Below, piece after piece: positions 1 to 9,814 of a DNA stretch of 64,000 bases. Below the pieces are notes generated by a model, which saw only the letters and a list, made by a program, of their open reading frames with translations, ran no database searches and was not told where the DNA came from. Numbering within the stretch: the first letter of the stretch is position 1; every line of letters starts with the position of its first letter. The stretch lies in assembly GCF_030316855.1 (NCBI RefSeq), contig NZ_JASZYR010000002.1:62001-126000 (forward strand), written 5' to 3'. The stretch is from Variovorax sp. J22P240. Lineage in GTDB: Bacteria; Pseudomonadota; Gammaproteobacteria; Burkholderiales; Burkholderiaceae_C. The translations under genes and the position numbers were made by a program.

Positions 1-981
1 GCCACTCAAGTGGTGTTTGCTCAACTCCTGCACGAGCGCGGCCTCGTCTTGCCCGATGGCACCGTCGTCGCCCCGCCGGGCTCCGTCCCCATCGCCAGCA
101 TGGTCCTGATCGACCCCGTGCATACATTCATCCAGGGAGACATGTCATTGCCCCCCAATGTGTTGGGCAACGTCATGGTGTTCGGCGCCAAGGACGAATT
201 GCGCGGTGAATTCAAGCTTGCCGATTACAGGGCCGATCCGCGCGTCAGGTTCACCGAAATCGCCGGCAACCACTCGGGCATCGGCGGCGGCTACGACCTG
301 CATGGCACAGCGGCCGTGGTCCTTGAAGCCAGCACTGCGTATTTTCATAACAGCGGCGTCGCCCTGGGCGATGTCCCGCCTGAACGCCGTTTCGATCCCA
401 GCCGGCCCATTGCACGGTACACCGAGGTCTATCAGATTGCGCGCAACGGCGATGTTCTGGTCGACGGACAGAGCCGTCCTGTGCCCGAGTGGAGCGTCCT
501 TCGATCGCGCGGCATCACGCCCGTCGGGTCGTCCGGCCCCGCACACCCCAAGGCGGAGCAAGTCGGCCTCGACAATTCCGCACACCCGGACCATGCGCTC
601 TATTTGCGAACCCGCACCCTGGTGCATGAGATGGATCGAGCGCATGGCCGTGCACCCGACGAGCGCAGCGACAACCTGGCTGCCGCGTTGGTAGTCGCCG
701 CACGCAACCATGGAATGAGCCGCATCGACCATCTGTCGCCCAGCACCGACGCCGCCTCCAAGATCTTCGCGGTGCGAGGCGATCTGAAATCGTTGTTCAA
801 GCAGATCGCCAGCGTGCCGACGATGGAGTCGCTCCACACGCCGATGGCGCAAAGCGCGGCGCAATGGCCGCAGGCGATGCAGCAGTTCCAGCATCACGCA
901 CACGATCGAGAGCGGGCTCAGGCCCTTGATCAGCGAAACGCGCAGCAGCAGGCCGGCCCGGTCATGAGCATGCAGCGCTAG
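1..981 (+). CDS. DUF2235/Tle-like lipase fragment with XVIPCD-like C-terminal domain; putative X-type T4SS antibacterial effector (5' end outside window)
   Basis: The reading frame is open from base 1, so the true start lies upstream; the GTG at 10 is only the first start-like codon. Residues are counted from that GTG. The first ~115 residues resemble the C-terminal part of DUF2235 (Tle1-type) alpha/beta hydrolases: an Asp in LIDPVHTF (D35), a KDELRGEF segment, and NHSGIGGGYD (H88), which would supply the Asp and His of a Ser-Asp-His triad; the GxSxG nucleophile would be upstream. Residues ~190-323 look like the XVIPCD domain of Xanthomonas-type T4SS effectors: HPDHALY (192-198), GMSRIDHL (235-242), FAVRG (253-257), a TPMAQS stretch and a Gln-rich tail. 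Such effectors are delivered into rival bacteria. The gene ends exactly where convergent ppc ends. Secretion and lipase activity are inferences. Confidence 0.78.
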   Translation, partial: ATQVVFAQLLHERGLVLPDGTVVAPPGSVPIASMVLIDPVHTFIQGDMSLPPNVLGNVMVFGAKDELRGEFKLADYRADPRVRFTEIAGNHSGIGGGYDLHGTAAVVLEASTAYFHNSGVALGDVPPERRFDPSRPIARYTEVYQIARNGDVLVDGQSRPVPEWSVLRSRGITPVGSSGPAHPKAEQVGLDNSAHPDHALYLRTRTLVHEMDRAHGRAPDERSDNLAAALVVAARNHGMSRIDHLSPSTDAASKIFAVRGDLKSLFKQIASVPTMESLHTPMAQSAAQWPQAMQQFQHHAHDRERAQALDQRNAQQQAGPVMSMQR

Positions 982-3828
982 CTAACCCGTGTTCCGCAAC
1001 CCTGCCGCCACCCCGTTGATGGACATGTGAATGCCGCGTTGCAGCCGTTCGTCGTCCTGCCCCGCGCGGTAGCGGCGCATCAGTTCCACCTGCAGGTGGT
1101 GCAGTGGGTCGATGTACGGAAAACGATGGCGAATGGAGCGTTGCATCTCGGCATTGCCTTCCAGTCGTTGCCTCGCGCCCGTGATCAGCACCAGCGCATC
1201 CGAAGTCCGGTGCCACTCGGCGTCGATCATGGAGAACACTTTCTGGCGCAGCTTGCGCTCGGCTACCAGCTCCGAGTAGCGCGAGGCCAGTGCGAGGTCG
1301 CTCTTGGCGAGCACCATGTCCATGTTGGACAGCAGCGTGCGAAAGAAGGGCCATTGCACGTACATGCGCTGGAGCAAGGCGTGGCGCTCCTTGCGAGCGG
1401 CCGGATTGGCGGCCTGCGCGAGGAACTGCTCGATGGCGGATCCGAACCCGTACCAGCCAGGCAGGGTGAGCCGGCACTGCCCCCAACTGAAGCTCCATGG
1501 CACCGCCCGCAGGTCCTCGATGCTGCGGCTCGGGTTGCGCGAGGCGGGGCGCGAGCCGATGTTGAGTTCGGCTATTTCGCGGATCGGCGTGGCGCTGAAG
1601 AAGTAGTCGCCGAAGCCCGGCGTTTCGTAGACCAGCGCCCGGTAAGCCGCCATGCTCGCCGCCGACAACTCGGCCGCGGCCGCCACGAAGGTCGCGGGCG
1701 CCGCCTTGGCGGTCGGCAGGAGCGTGGCCTCCAGCGTCGCGGCGACCAGCGTCTCGAGATTGCGCCGGCCGATCTCGTGGTTGGCGTACTTCGAGCCGAT
1801 CACTTCGCCTTGTTCGGTCAAGCGGATCTGCCCGCGCACCGTGCCCGGCGGCTGCGCGAGGATCGCCTGGTAGCTCGGACCGCCGCCGCGACCCACCGTG
1901 CCGCCTCGGCCGTGGAACATGCGCAGGCGGATGGGCACGCTGCTCTCCACGTTCAGTTCGTCGAAGAGCGCGACCAGCGCGAGGCCGGCGCGATAAAGCT
2001 CCCAGTTGCTGGTGAAGATGCCGCCGTCCTTGTTGCTGTCGCTGTAGCCGAGCATCACGTCCTGTTCGGCGCCCGAACGCTGGATCAGTGCATGGATGCC
2101 GGGCAGGGCGTAGAAAGCGCGCACGATCGGCGCGGCGTTGCGCAAGTCCTCGATGGTTTCGAAGAGCGGCACGACGATCAAATCGCAGGTGGCGTTCTCG
2201 GCCAGCGTTCCGCGCAACAGGCCGACTTCCTTCTGGAGCAAAAAGGCTTCGAGCAGATCGCTCACGGTCTCCGTGTGGCTGATGATGTAGTGGCGGATGG
2301 CCGCCACGCCGAAGCGCGCACGCGCCGTGCGGGCAGCGGCGAAGATCGCGATCTCGCTCCTTGCCAGGGGCGAGTAGTCGGCATCCGGCACGCGCAAGGG
2401 GCGGGCGTCGTCGAGCAGCCGCAGCAGCAGCGTCTGCTTGGCCTCCTCGGCCAGCGAGGCGTAGTCGGGCTCGATGCGCGCGGTGGCGAGCAGTTCGGCG
2501 ACCACCGCCTCGTGCTTGTCCGAACTTTGGCGCAGGTCGACCGTCGCGAGGTGAAAGCCGAACACTTCCACCGCGCGGATCAGCGGATGCAGCCGTTGCG
2601 CGGCCAGCACGGCGCCGTGCTTGTCGCCGAGCGATTCCTCGATGGTGCGCAGGTCGGCCAGGAACTCCTCGGCGTTGGGATAGGGGTTCTGCGGCGGCAC
2701 GGCGTGGCGCGCGGCCTGCCCGCCGGTGAGATCACGCAGGGTCGCGGCCAGGCGCGAGTAGATACCCGTCAATGCGCGGCGATAGGGTTCGTCCACCCGG
2801 TGCTCGTTCTTGTCGGGCGAGCGTTCGGCCAGCGCCTGCATCTCCACCGACACATCGACCAGGGTGGCCGACAGCGACAACTCGCCGCCCAGGTAGTGCA
2901 CTTCCGTCAGGTAGTGGCGCAGCGCCAACTCGGCCTGGCGCCGCAGCGCGTACTCCAGGGTCTCTGCCGTCACGTTGGGATTGCCGTCGCGGTCCCCGCC
3001 GATCCACTGGCCCATGCGCAGGAAGGGCGCGACCGAAGGGACAGCGCCGCCGTGGGCCAGCGCCTTCTCCAGATCGGCATACACGCGCGGGATCTCGCGC
3101 AGGAAAGTCGCTTCGTAGTAGCTCAGCGCATTCTCGATCTCGTCGGCCACCGTGAGCTTCGAGAAGCGCAGGAGGCGCGTCTGCCAGAGCTGCGTGACGC
3201 GGGTCCGCATCTGGCTTTCGTTCTCGGCGTATTCGATCGGTGTCAACGCATCCTTCTTGCCCGCGAAGGCGAGCTGCCGCAAGGCGATCTCGTCGCGAGC
3301 GGTTAGCAGCTGCGCGATGGCGCGCTCGGCGTCCAGGATGCTCTTGCGCTGCACCTCGGTCGGGTGCGCGGTAAGTACCGGCGACACGTAGCTGTGCACG
3401 AGCGACGCCACCACCGCCTCGGGCTTGATGCCGGCCTTGCGGATGCGCGCGAGTGCGACCTCCAGGCTGCCTTCGGCGCTCTCGCCGGCACGGTCGGCTT
3501 CGGTGCGGCGCCGGATCTGGTGGCGGTCCTCCGCCAGGTTCGCAAGGTGGCTGAAGTAGGTGAAGGCGCGGATGACCCGCACCGTCTCGGCCGCGCTCAG
3601 GCCCTTGAGCAGGTTCTTGAGCGCGCGGTCCGCCGCATGGTCCGCGTCGCGCCGGAAAGCCACCGACAGGGTGCGGATCTTTTCCACCAGCGCGTAGCTT
3701 TCCGCGCCTTCCTGCTCGCGGATCACATCGCCGAGGATGCGGCCGAGGAGCCGGATGTCGTTGATGAGGGGCAGGTCCTCGTCACTATGCCGGCGCTTGG
3801 AGGCAGCCGGTGCGGGGCTCGTCTTCAT
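982..3828 (-). CDS. ppc: Phosphoenolpyruvate carboxylase
   Basis: Adds bicarbonate to phosphoenolpyruvate to give oxaloacetate, refilling the TCA cycle in the cytosol. The 948-residue product has the family signatures: the catalytic His in [22 protein letters not shown], the glycine-rich [14 protein letters not shown] loop, and the conserved C-terminal NTG end. The ATG at 3828 is chosen because GAGGAG lies about 8 nt upstream; the frame stays open to 3882 but the extra residues are not family-like. It is divergent from hemC with 95 nt between starts, and its stop abuts the stop of the effector-like gene at 981 with no spacer. Confidence 0.97.
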   Translation of the reverse strand: MKTSPAPAASKRRHSDEDLPLINDIRLLGRILGDVIREQEGAESYALVEKIRTLSVAFRRDADHAADRALKNLLKGLSAAETVRVIRAFTYFSHLANLAEDRHQIRRRTEADRAGESAEGSLEVALARIRKAGIKPEAVVASLVHSYVSPVLTAHPTEVQRKSILDAERAIAQLLTARDEIALRQLAFAGKKDALTPIEYAENESQMRTRVTQLWQTRLLRFSKLTVADEIENALSYYEATFLREIPRVYADLEKALAHGGAVPSVAPFLRMGQWIGGDRDGNPNVTAETLEYALRRQAELALRHYLTEVHYLGGELSLSATLVDVSVEMQALAERSPDKNEHRVDEPYRRALTGIYSRLAATLRDLTGGQAARHAVPPQNPYPNAEEFLADLRTIEESLGDKHGAVLAAQRLHPLIRAVEVFGFHLATVDLRQSSDKHEAVVAELLATARIEPDYASLAEEAKQTLLLRLLDDARPLRVPDADYSPLARSEIAIFAAARTARARFGVAAIRHYIISHTETVSDLLEAFLLQKEVGLLRGTLAENATCDLIVVPLFETIEDLRNAAPIVRAFYALPGIHALIQRSGAEQDVMLGYSDSNKDGGIFTSNWELYRAGLALVALFDELNVESSVPIRLRMFHGRGGTVGRGGGPSYQAILAQPPGTVRGQIRLTEQGEVIGSKYANHEIGRRNLETLVAATLEATLLPTAKAAPATFVAAAAELSAASMAAYRALVYETPGFGDYFFSATPIREIAELNIGSRPASRNPSRSIEDLRAVPWSFSWGQCRLTLPGWYGFGSAIEQFLAQAANPAARKERHALLQRMYVQWPFFRTLLSNMDMVLAKSDLALASRYSELVAERKLRQKVFSMIDAEWHRTSDALVLITGARQRLEGNAEMQRSIRHRFPYIDPLHHLQVELMRRYRAGQDDERLQRGIHMSINGVAAGLRNTG

Positions 3829-3923
3829 TCGGGTTATCTCCTCGTCGGATGGGCCTGCGGCTACGTTGCTGCGGCGCAACATGCTAGCATCCCACGGGTC
3901 TCTTTCTCATTGGAAAAACGGTC

Positions 3924-4829
3924 TTGAGCAACATCGTCATCGCCACGCGCGAAAGCCGGCTGGCCATGTGGCAAGCCGAGCACGTCAAAGCACTGCTGCA
4001 AGAACAAGGCCACACGGTCAGCCTGCTCGGCATGACCACCCGCGGCGACCAGATCCTCGACCGCTCGCTCAGCAAGGTCGGCGGCAAGGGGCTCTTCGTC
4101 AAGGAACTCGAACTCGCGCTCGAAGAAGGGCGCGCCGACATCGCGGTGCACTCGCTCAAGGACGTGCCGATGGACCTGCCCGAAGGCTTCGCGCTGGCCT
4201 GCGTGCTGGAGCGCGAAGATCCCCGCGACGCGCTGGTGTCGCCGCGCTATCCGTCGCTCGACGGCTTGCCGCAAGGCGCGGTGGTCGGCACCTCCAGCCT
4301 GCGTCGCGTGGTGCTGCTGCGCGCGCTGCGGCCTGATCTGCGGATCGAGCCCTTGCGCGGCAATCTCGACACGCGGCTGCGAAAACTCGACGAAGGCCAG
4401 TACGCCGCAATCGTGCTGGCCGCGGCCGGCTTGAAGCGGCTGGGCCTCGAAAGCCGCATCCGCCAGACCTTCGAGCCCGACACGATGCTCCCGGCCGCAG
4501 GGCAGGGCGCGCTCGGCATCGAGGTTCGCGCGGACCGAAATGACCTGATCGATCTGCTCGCGCCACTGTCGAGCCGCGGCGATTGGCTCGCCACAGCGGC
4601 CGAGCGCGCGGTCAGCCGTGCGATGGGCGGCAGCTGTTCCATGCCGCTGGCGGCCCATGCGAGATGGCAGCCCGATGGCGGCCTGCGGATCGATGCGGCG
4701 TGGGGGGACCCTGAGGGCACTCAACCGCTGGTGAGGGTGCACGCGCTGGCCAAAGCTTCGGATTTCGCGGAGGCCGGCGCGCTGGGCAACGATGCCGCGA
4801 GGATGCTTCGCGCGGCCGGCGCGCACTGA
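3924..4829 (+). CDS. hemC: Porphobilinogen deaminase (hydroxymethylbilane synthase)
   Basis: Condenses four porphobilinogen molecules into hydroxymethylbilane, the linear tetrapyrrole used for heme. The 301-residue protein opens with [15 protein letters not shown] and carries [10 protein letters not shown] and HSLKDVP of the active site. Cys238 in GGSCSMPLA is the attachment site for the dipyrromethane cofactor. The start is a TTG, the first codon of the conserved N-terminus; no ATG fits. It is followed after one base by hemD, heading a hemC-D-X-Y operon. Confidence 0.96.
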   Translation: MSNIVIATRESRLAMWQAEHVKALLQEQGHTVSLLGMTTRGDQILDRSLSKVGGKGLFVKELELALEEGRADIAVHSLKDVPMDLPEGFALACVLEREDPRDALVSPRYPSLDGLPQGAVVGTSSLRRVVLLRALRPDLRIEPLRGNLDTRLRKLDEGQYAAIVLAAAGLKRLGLESRIRQTFEPDTMLPAAGQGALGIEVRADRNDLIDLLAPLSSRGDWLATAAERAVSRAMGGSCSMPLAAHARWQPDGGLRIDAAWGDPEGTQPLVRVHALAKASDFAEAGALGNDAARMLRAAGAH

Positions 4830-4830
4830 G

Positions 4831-5601
4831 ATGGTGGCAGCACGGGTGATCGTCACGCGCCCAGCCCGCGAGGCTGCGCGCTGGGTCGACGATTTGCAGG
4901 CCGCGGGGCTGGATGCGGTCGCATTGCCGTTGATCGCCATCGAGCCGCTGGCAGACCCCAAGGCGCTTCACGCGGCGTGGCAACGCCTTTCCGACTATGA
5001 CGCGCTGATGTTCGTGAGCGCCGCCGCAGCCGAGCATTTCTTCAGGGGCATCGACGCGAGCGCGGTCTCACGTTCGCGCTTCTGGGGAACAGGTCCCGGC
5101 ACCACGCGCGGGCTGCGGGAAGCTGGCGTGCCGGTGTCGTCCATCGACGCGCCGCCTGCGGATGCCGCGCAGTTCGATTCCGAAGCCCTGTGGGCGCTTG
5201 TGCGACCGCAGGTGCGGCCAGGGACACGGGTGCTGATCGTGCGGGGTGGCGACGCTTCGGGCCGGGTCTCTGGACGCGATTGGCTTGCGCGCGAGATCGC
5301 CGCGGCTGGCGGTGCTTGCGACGAGGTGACCGCCTATCGACGTCTGGCACCGACCTTCGGCGAGGCCGAGCACCAGCTCGCGGCCGAAGCTGCGAGCGGG
5401 GGCGCGGTCTGGCTGTTCAGCAGTTCGGAGGCCATCGCCAATCTGTGCCGCTGCATGCCCGACACGCGATGGAACGCGGCGCGGGCGATTGCCACGCACG
5501 AGCGCATCGCCGATGCAGCGCGCGCGGCGGGTTTCGGCAGTGTGCGAGTCTCCAGCCCGTCGCCGGTGGCACTGGTCGCGTCGATAGAATCCCTCGCATG
5601 A
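4831..5601 (+). CDS. hemD: Uroporphyrinogen-III synthase
   Basis: Cyclises hydroxymethylbilane to uroporphyrinogen III with inversion of ring D. The 256-residue product has the usual low-conservation HemD pattern: N-terminal VIVTRPAREAARW, a central VLIVRGGDASGR segment and VWLFSSSEAIANL near the C-terminal half. ATG 4831 lies 1 nt after the hemC stop, so it is preferred over the in-frame ATG at 4792 inside hemC. Its TGA overlaps the hemX start (ATGA, 5598-5601). In some Burkholderiales hemD and hemX are fused; here they are separate but coupled. Confidence 0.93.
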   Translation: MVAARVIVTRPAREAARWVDDLQAAGLDAVALPLIAIEPLADPKALHAAWQRLSDYDALMFVSAAAAEHFFRGIDASAVSRSRFWGTGPGTTRGLREAGVPVSSIDAPPADAAQFDSEALWALVRPQVRPGTRVLIVRGGDASGRVSGRDWLAREIAAAGGACDEVTAYRRLAPTFGEAEHQLAAEAASGGAVWLFSSSEAIANLCRCMPDTRWNAARAIATHERIADAARAAGFGSVRVSSPSPVALVASIESLA

Positions 5602-6677
5602 GCGACGCTTCCGTCTTGAATGAGTCCCCGCATGAGGCTGTGGTGCGCGCTCCGGTGCTGTCCCCTGTGCAGACAAGCCATGCGGCGGCCGTGGCGTTGC
5701 TGTCGAAAGTCATGTTCGCGGTGCTGGCCATCGTTGCCCTGGCCGCGCTGGTGATCGCACTGGCGCTCTGGCAAAAGGTCAGCGGCATGCAGGAGCAGCT
5801 CGCGCGCCAGAGCGCCGATGCACTCGCCCAATCCCTCGAGGCCCGCACGCTTGCACGGCAAGCGCATGAAGTCGTGCGCGACACGGCGGCGCGGCTGGCC
5901 CTCGCCGAGACGCGCGTGGGAGAGGTCGCCTTGCAACGCTCCCAGCTCGAGGAGCTGATGCAGAGTCTTTCGCGCTCGCGCGACGAGAACCTGGTCGTCG
6001 ACATCGAGGCGGCCGTGCGGCTCGCGTTGCAGCAGGCGCAGGTCACGGGCAACGTCCAGCCTTTGCTTGCGGCGCTCAAGGCGGGCGACATGCGAATTTC
6101 GCGCGCCGCGCAGCCGCGTCTCGCTCCGCTGCAGCGCGCGATGCAGCACGATGCCGACCGGCTTCGCAGCAGCGCGAGCGGCGACAACGGCGAAGCGCTC
6201 CAGAAGCTCGACGACCTCATTCGCAGCGTGGACGACTTGCCCGTTCTCAACGCGGTGGGCACGCGCATCGCGGGGAGCAATGCGCTGCAGGTCGAGCCCG
6301 TGCCGGCGGATGCTCCGTGGTGGCAGCGCTTCCTGTCGATGGTGCGCAACGAGGCGCGCTCGCTGCTGCGGGTCGGACGCATCGAACGCCCCGAGGCGGT
6401 GCTGCTGACGCCCGACCAGACCTTCTTCCTGCGCGAGAACCTCAAGCTCAAGCTGCTCAACGCGCGCCTGGCGCTGTTGTCGAGGCAGGTCGATACGGCC
6501 CGCGGCGAACTCGCGACGGTCTCGGCGGCGATCAACCGCTATTTCGATCCGGCCTCGCGTCGCGTCCAGGCCGCCGCCACGCTGGTGCAGCAGCTCCAGG
6601 CGCAGGTGAAGACCAGCGAGCCGCCGCGCGTCGACGAAACCTTGGCGGCGTTGGCAACGGCCGCGGCCGGTCGCTAG
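5598..6677 (+). CDS. hemX: HemX-like membrane protein
   Basis: A 359-residue protein of the HemX family found between hemD and hemY in proteobacteria. It has one transmembrane helix (about residues 37-60, VMFAVLAIVALAALVIALAL), then a long coiled-coil-prone region rich in Ala, Gln, Arg and Leu, and a conserved C-terminal part with WWQRFL and FFLRENLKLKLLNARLALL. The family was once thought to be a uroporphyrinogen methylase, but this topology does not support an enzyme and its role is unsettled. Translation is probably coupled to hemD through the ATGA overlap. Confidence 0.9.
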   Translation: MSDASVLNESPHEAVVRAPVLSPVQTSHAAAVALLSKVMFAVLAIVALAALVIALALWQKVSGMQEQLARQSADALAQSLEARTLARQAHEVVRDTAARLALAETRVGEVALQRSQLEELMQSLSRSRDENLVVDIEAAVRLALQQAQVTGNVQPLLAALKAGDMRISRAAQPRLAPLQRAMQHDADRLRSSASGDNGEALQKLDDLIRSVDDLPVLNAVGTRIAGSNALQVEPVPADAPWWQRFLSMVRNEARSLLRVGRIERPEAVLLTPDQTFFLRENLKLKLLNARLALLSRQVDTARGELATVSAAINRYFDPASRRVQAAATLVQQLQAQVKTSEPPRVDETLAALATAAAGR

Positions 6678-6684
6678 TCGGGTC

Positions 6685-7968
6685 ATGCGCGCAGCCCTTT
6701 GGTTTCTCGCACTCTTCGGCATCGCGGCTGCGGTCGCGCTGTTCGCCGGCAACAACCAGGGCACGATCACCGTCTTCTGGCCGCCATGGCGGGTCGACCT
6801 GTCGCTGAACCTGGTGCTGCTGCTCCTGGTGGCCGCCTTCGTGCTGCTGCACGTTGCGCTGCGCGGTCTCTCGGCGCTCTTCTCGCTGCCGAAGCAGGCG
6901 CGTCAGTGGCGCCTGCAGCAAAAGGAGCGTGCGCTGCACGCCGCGCTGCTCGACGCCGCGGTGCAACTGCTGGCCGGACGCTTTTCGCGCGCGCGCAAGT
7001 CCGCCTTGGCCGCGCTCTCGCAGGAAAGAGCGCTCGCGGCGCTGGACGCGGGGCTTCCGCAGGCCTTGCAGGTGCGTGTCATGGCGCATCTGCTTGCGGC
7101 AGAGAGCGCGCAATCGCTGCAGGACCGCCCCGCTCGCGATGCCCATCTACAGCAGGCCCTCAACGAGAGTGCGGAGCGCGGCGCCCTGTCGACGCCCGAA
7201 ACACGCGAAGGTGTGCAATTGCGTGCCGCCCGCTGGGCGCTCGACGATCGCGATGCGCCCGCCGCCCTGGCTCGGCTGGAGGAGCTGCCGCAGGGCGCGC
7301 AACGGCGGACGTTGGCATTGCGCTTGCGCCTGAAGGCGACGCGTCAGGATGGCCGGACGCTTGAAGCGCTCGAAACCGCGCGCCTGTTGGCCAAGCACCG
7401 CGCCTTCTCGGATGCCGCGGCACAAAGCATCGTGCGCGGGCTGGCGACCGAACTGCTGTCGGGCGCACACGATCCGACCCAACTGTTGCGCGCCTGGAAT
7501 GAGTTCGAAAGCTGGGAGCGCGAGATGCCCGAGGTCGCGATCCACGCGGCCCAACGCATGGTGGCGCTGCGCGGCGATCTCACGCTGGCGCGCGCCTGGC
7601 TGCTGCCGGTCTGGGAACGCATGATCGAGCAGCCTCATAGCCTGGGTGCATCCCTGCAGGTCAGGCTGGTGAGAGCCCTTGAGGCGGGTCTCGACTCGGT
7701 CGATGCCGAATGGCTGGCCCGTATCGAATCGGCGCAGCGAAACAGCCCGCGCGACGCCAATCTGCAGTACCTTGCCGGCATGGCCTGCATGCGGCGCCAG
7801 CTCTGGGGCAAGGCGCAACAGTTGCTCACACAGGCCGGACTTGGCTTGCATGACGCGAACCTACATCGACGAGCCTGGCTGGCGCTGGCGCAACTTGCCG
7901 AAGCGCGCGACGATGCGGACCAGGCCTCCGCAGCCTGGAAGCGCGCGGCTCAAGCAGAAAATCCCTGA
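6685..7968 (+). CDS. hemY: HemY-like inner membrane TPR protein
   Basis: A 427-residue member of the proteobacterial HemY family, last gene of the hemCDXY operon. Two N-terminal hydrophobic segments (about residues 2-20 and 40-62) flank the family motif FWPPWRVDLSLNL; the remainder is Ala/Leu/Arg-rich helical repeat (TPR-like) in the cytoplasm or periplasm. This HemY is unrelated to the Bacillus protoporphyrinogen oxidase of the same name; its proposed role is late tetrapyrrole handling, not proven. The start is 7 nt after the hemX stop. Confidence 0.92.
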   Translation: MRAALWFLALFGIAAAVALFAGNNQGTITVFWPPWRVDLSLNLVLLLLVAAFVLLHVALRGLSALFSLPKQARQWRLQQKERALHAALLDAAVQLLAGRFSRARKSALAALSQERALAALDAGLPQALQVRVMAHLLAAESAQSLQDRPARDAHLQQALNESAERGALSTPETREGVQLRAARWALDDRDAPAALARLEELPQGAQRRTLALRLRLKATRQDGRTLEALETARLLAKHRAFSDAAAQSIVRGLATELLSGAHDPTQLLRAWNEFESWEREMPEVAIHAAQRMVALRGDLTLARAWLLPVWERMIEQPHSLGASLQVRLVRALEAGLDSVDAEWLARIESAQRNSPRDANLQYLAGMACMRRQLWGKAQQLLTQAGLGLHDANLHRRAWLALAQLAEARDDADQASAAWKRAAQAENP

Positions 7969-8204
7969 GAAACCCCTGCCGCACGCGGCGAGTGTGCTAT
8001 TTAAATAGTAGCGTTGCGATTAGCCCGAAAGTTTCAATGCGGGCAGTGCGCCTACAACTTGCATTGCCTTTTTGGGTCATAAATCTCGATCGCCTCTGCC
8101 TTACGACCTACGCCGAGAAAGGGTTTGAGCAGCCCGATTTCCTGATGTACAGTCGTAACTGTTTGCAAAAGTATTCATTTCTGGGTCACGATGCGGAGTT
8201 AGTT
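7969..8204 (+). promoter_or_regulatory. AT-richer leader and likely promoter region of the wza-wzb-wzc operon
   Basis: This 236-nt gap between hemY and the wza-like gene is visibly lower in GC than its neighbours. It holds a 12-bp palindrome CTATTTAAATAG (7997-8008) inside a GCTAT...TAGC element and an inverted repeat ACAGT-CGTA-ACTGT (8149-8162) that could be an operator. No convincing -35/-10 pair could be fixed by eye. A GGAG at about 8195-8198 precedes the chosen TTG start at 8205. Confidence 0.45.
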
Positions 8205-9362
8205 TTGAAAAGTCTTCCACTACATGCCGCTTTGCTGGTCGCCGTAGGTGTGCTGGTCCAGGGCTGTGCGCCGCTGGCACCGGGCTTCCGTTCCGCAAGC
8301 AATGACGCGTCGAAATCCGTGTCGCCCGCGGGCTTCTCGACGTCCACCATCGATCCGCCGCCTCCGGGCGCTCTCATCGAGATCACGCCCGATTTGATTC
8401 AGGCGCAGCGCGCGGCCACCCTCGAGACCAAGCTCGGCCCCGACGTGATGGCCTTGCTCGGGCAGGCCGGGCCCTACCGCATCGGGATCGGCGATGTCGT
8501 GGGGATCGTGGTATTCGATCATCCGGAGATGGTGTTCAGCACCGTCCCGGCGACCACGGTGGCCGATCCGGCCAGCGTTTCGCCGGCGCCGGGCTACATC
8601 GTGTCGAACACCGGACACTTGAGCTTCCCCTACGTGGGCAAGCTGAACGTGGTCGGCATGACCATCCAGGAGTTGGAAGAAGCCGTCGTGCAGCGGCTGT
8701 CGCGCGTCTTCAAGAATCCGCAGCTCAGCGTGCGCGTCGAGGCGTTCCGGAGCAAGCGTGCCTACATGGAAGGCGAAGTGCGCACGCCCGGCCTGCAGGT
8801 GTTCACGGACATTCCGATGACGCTTTCCGAGGCGCTCAATCGTGCGGGCGGCGTGGCTCCGAGCGGCGACCGAACCTCCGTGAACCTCACGCGCGACGGA
8901 AAGACGACGCGCATCGACCTGATCGCCATGGCCGACGCCGGCATCGATCCCAGCCGCATCCCGCTCAAGACCGGCGACATGATCTATGTGCGCAATCGCG
9001 ACGAGAGCAAGGTCACAGTGATGGGTGAAGTGACGCAGCAGATGGGCGTCATGCTGCGCAGCGGCCGGCTGAGCCTGAATGACGCGCTGATCGAAGTCGG
9101 GGGCCTCAACCTGACCACCGCCAACCCGATTCAGATCTACGTGATCCGCAACGAGGCGAAGGGCCAGTCGATCTTCCACCTCGACGCGCGCACGCCGACG
9201 GCCATCGCGATGGCGGATGGTTTCGCGCTGAAGCCCAAGGACGTGGTGTACGTCGATCCCGTCCCGCTGGTTCAGTGGAACCGCGTGTTGAACCTCGTTC
9301 TCCCGACCGCCACGACCGCGATCACCTATCGCCAGCTGGGTTCGCCAGTTTCCGGACAGTAG
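8205..9362 (+). CDS. wza: Wza-type polysaccharide export outer-membrane lipoprotein
   Basis: Forms the outer-membrane channel for capsule or exopolysaccharide. The TTG start at 8205, preceded by GGAG, gives a normal lipoprotein signal peptide: MKSLP, a hydrophobic stretch, and lipobox LVQGC with Cys21. Further upstream ATGs would put charged and polar sequence ahead of the signal. The 385-residue protein has the poly-export domain (YRIGIGDVVGIVVFDHPE and VSNTGHLSFPYVGKL) followed by SLBB-type repeats (AYMEGEVRTPGLQVF and VTVMGEVTQQMG). It heads the plus-strand operon with wzb and wzc. Confidence 0.92.
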   Translation: MKSLPLHAALLVAVGVLVQGCAPLAPGFRSASNDASKSVSPAGFSTSTIDPPPPGALIEITPDLIQAQRAATLETKLGPDVMALLGQAGPYRIGIGDVVGIVVFDHPEMVFSTVPATTVADPASVSPAPGYIVSNTGHLSFPYVGKLNVVGMTIQELEEAVVQRLSRVFKNPQLSVRVEAFRSKRAYMEGEVRTPGLQVFTDIPMTLSEALNRAGGVAPSGDRTSVNLTRDGKTTRIDLIAMADAGIDPSRIPLKTGDMIYVRNRDESKVTVMGEVTQQMGVMLRSGRLSLNDALIEVGGLNLTTANPIQIYVIRNEAKGQSIFHLDARTPTAIAMADGFALKPKDVVYVDPVPLVQWNRVLNLVLPTATTAITYRQLGSPVSGQ

Positions 9363-9367
9363 AGATC

Positions 9368-9814
9368 GTGACCATCCGGAACGTCCTCGTCGTGTGCCTC
9401 GGAAACATCTGTCGCAGCCCGATGGCGCAAGGCCTTCTTGCCGCGGCCTTGCCGGACGCGCAGGTCAGTTCCGCGGGCCTGGAGGCGCTGGTCGGGAGCA
9501 AGGCAGATCCGATCGCCTGCGAATTGATGGACGAGCGCGGCCTCAGCCTCGCAAGCCATCGTGCGCGCCAGATCAGTCTCGACCTGTGCCAGAGAGCCGA
9601 TCTGATCCTGGTGATGGACCATGAGCAGCGGCGCACGGTCGAGGAGCGCTACGTCTTTGCTGCCGGCAAGGTGTTTCGTCTGTGCGAGTTCAGCGACCAG
9701 GACGTGCCTGACCCCTACCGCGCGGGCCGCACGGCTTTCAGCCAGTCCTTTTCGCTCATAGAAGACGGGGCCCAGGAATGGGTCAAACGCATATCAAGAG
9801 TATCCAGTCGATGA
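9368..9814 (+). CDS. wzb: Low-molecular-weight protein tyrosine phosphatase (Wzb type)
   Basis: Removes phosphate from the tyrosine kinase Wzc and so controls polymer export and chain length. The 148-residue protein starts at GTG 9368, six bases past the wza stop, and shows the CX5R(S) active site CLGNICRS (Cys10, Arg16) and the general-acid loop VPDPY near residue 114. Its stop overlaps the start of wzc (ATGA, 9811-9814). The wza-wzb-wzc order is typical of Wzy-dependent polysaccharide systems. Confidence 0.94.
   Translation: MTIRNVLVVCLGNICRSPMAQGLLAAALPDAQVSSAGLEALVGSKADPIACELMDERGLSLASHRARQISLDLCQRADLILVMDHEQRRTVEERYVFAAGKVFRLCEFSDQDVPDPYRAGRTAFSQSFSLIEDGAQEWVKRISRVSSR

Noticed and set aside
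1027..3306. Long open frame on the plus strand opposite ppc
   Set aside because: Antisense frame of a high-GC gene; composition-biased product with no family features, while ppc on the other strand is unmistakable.
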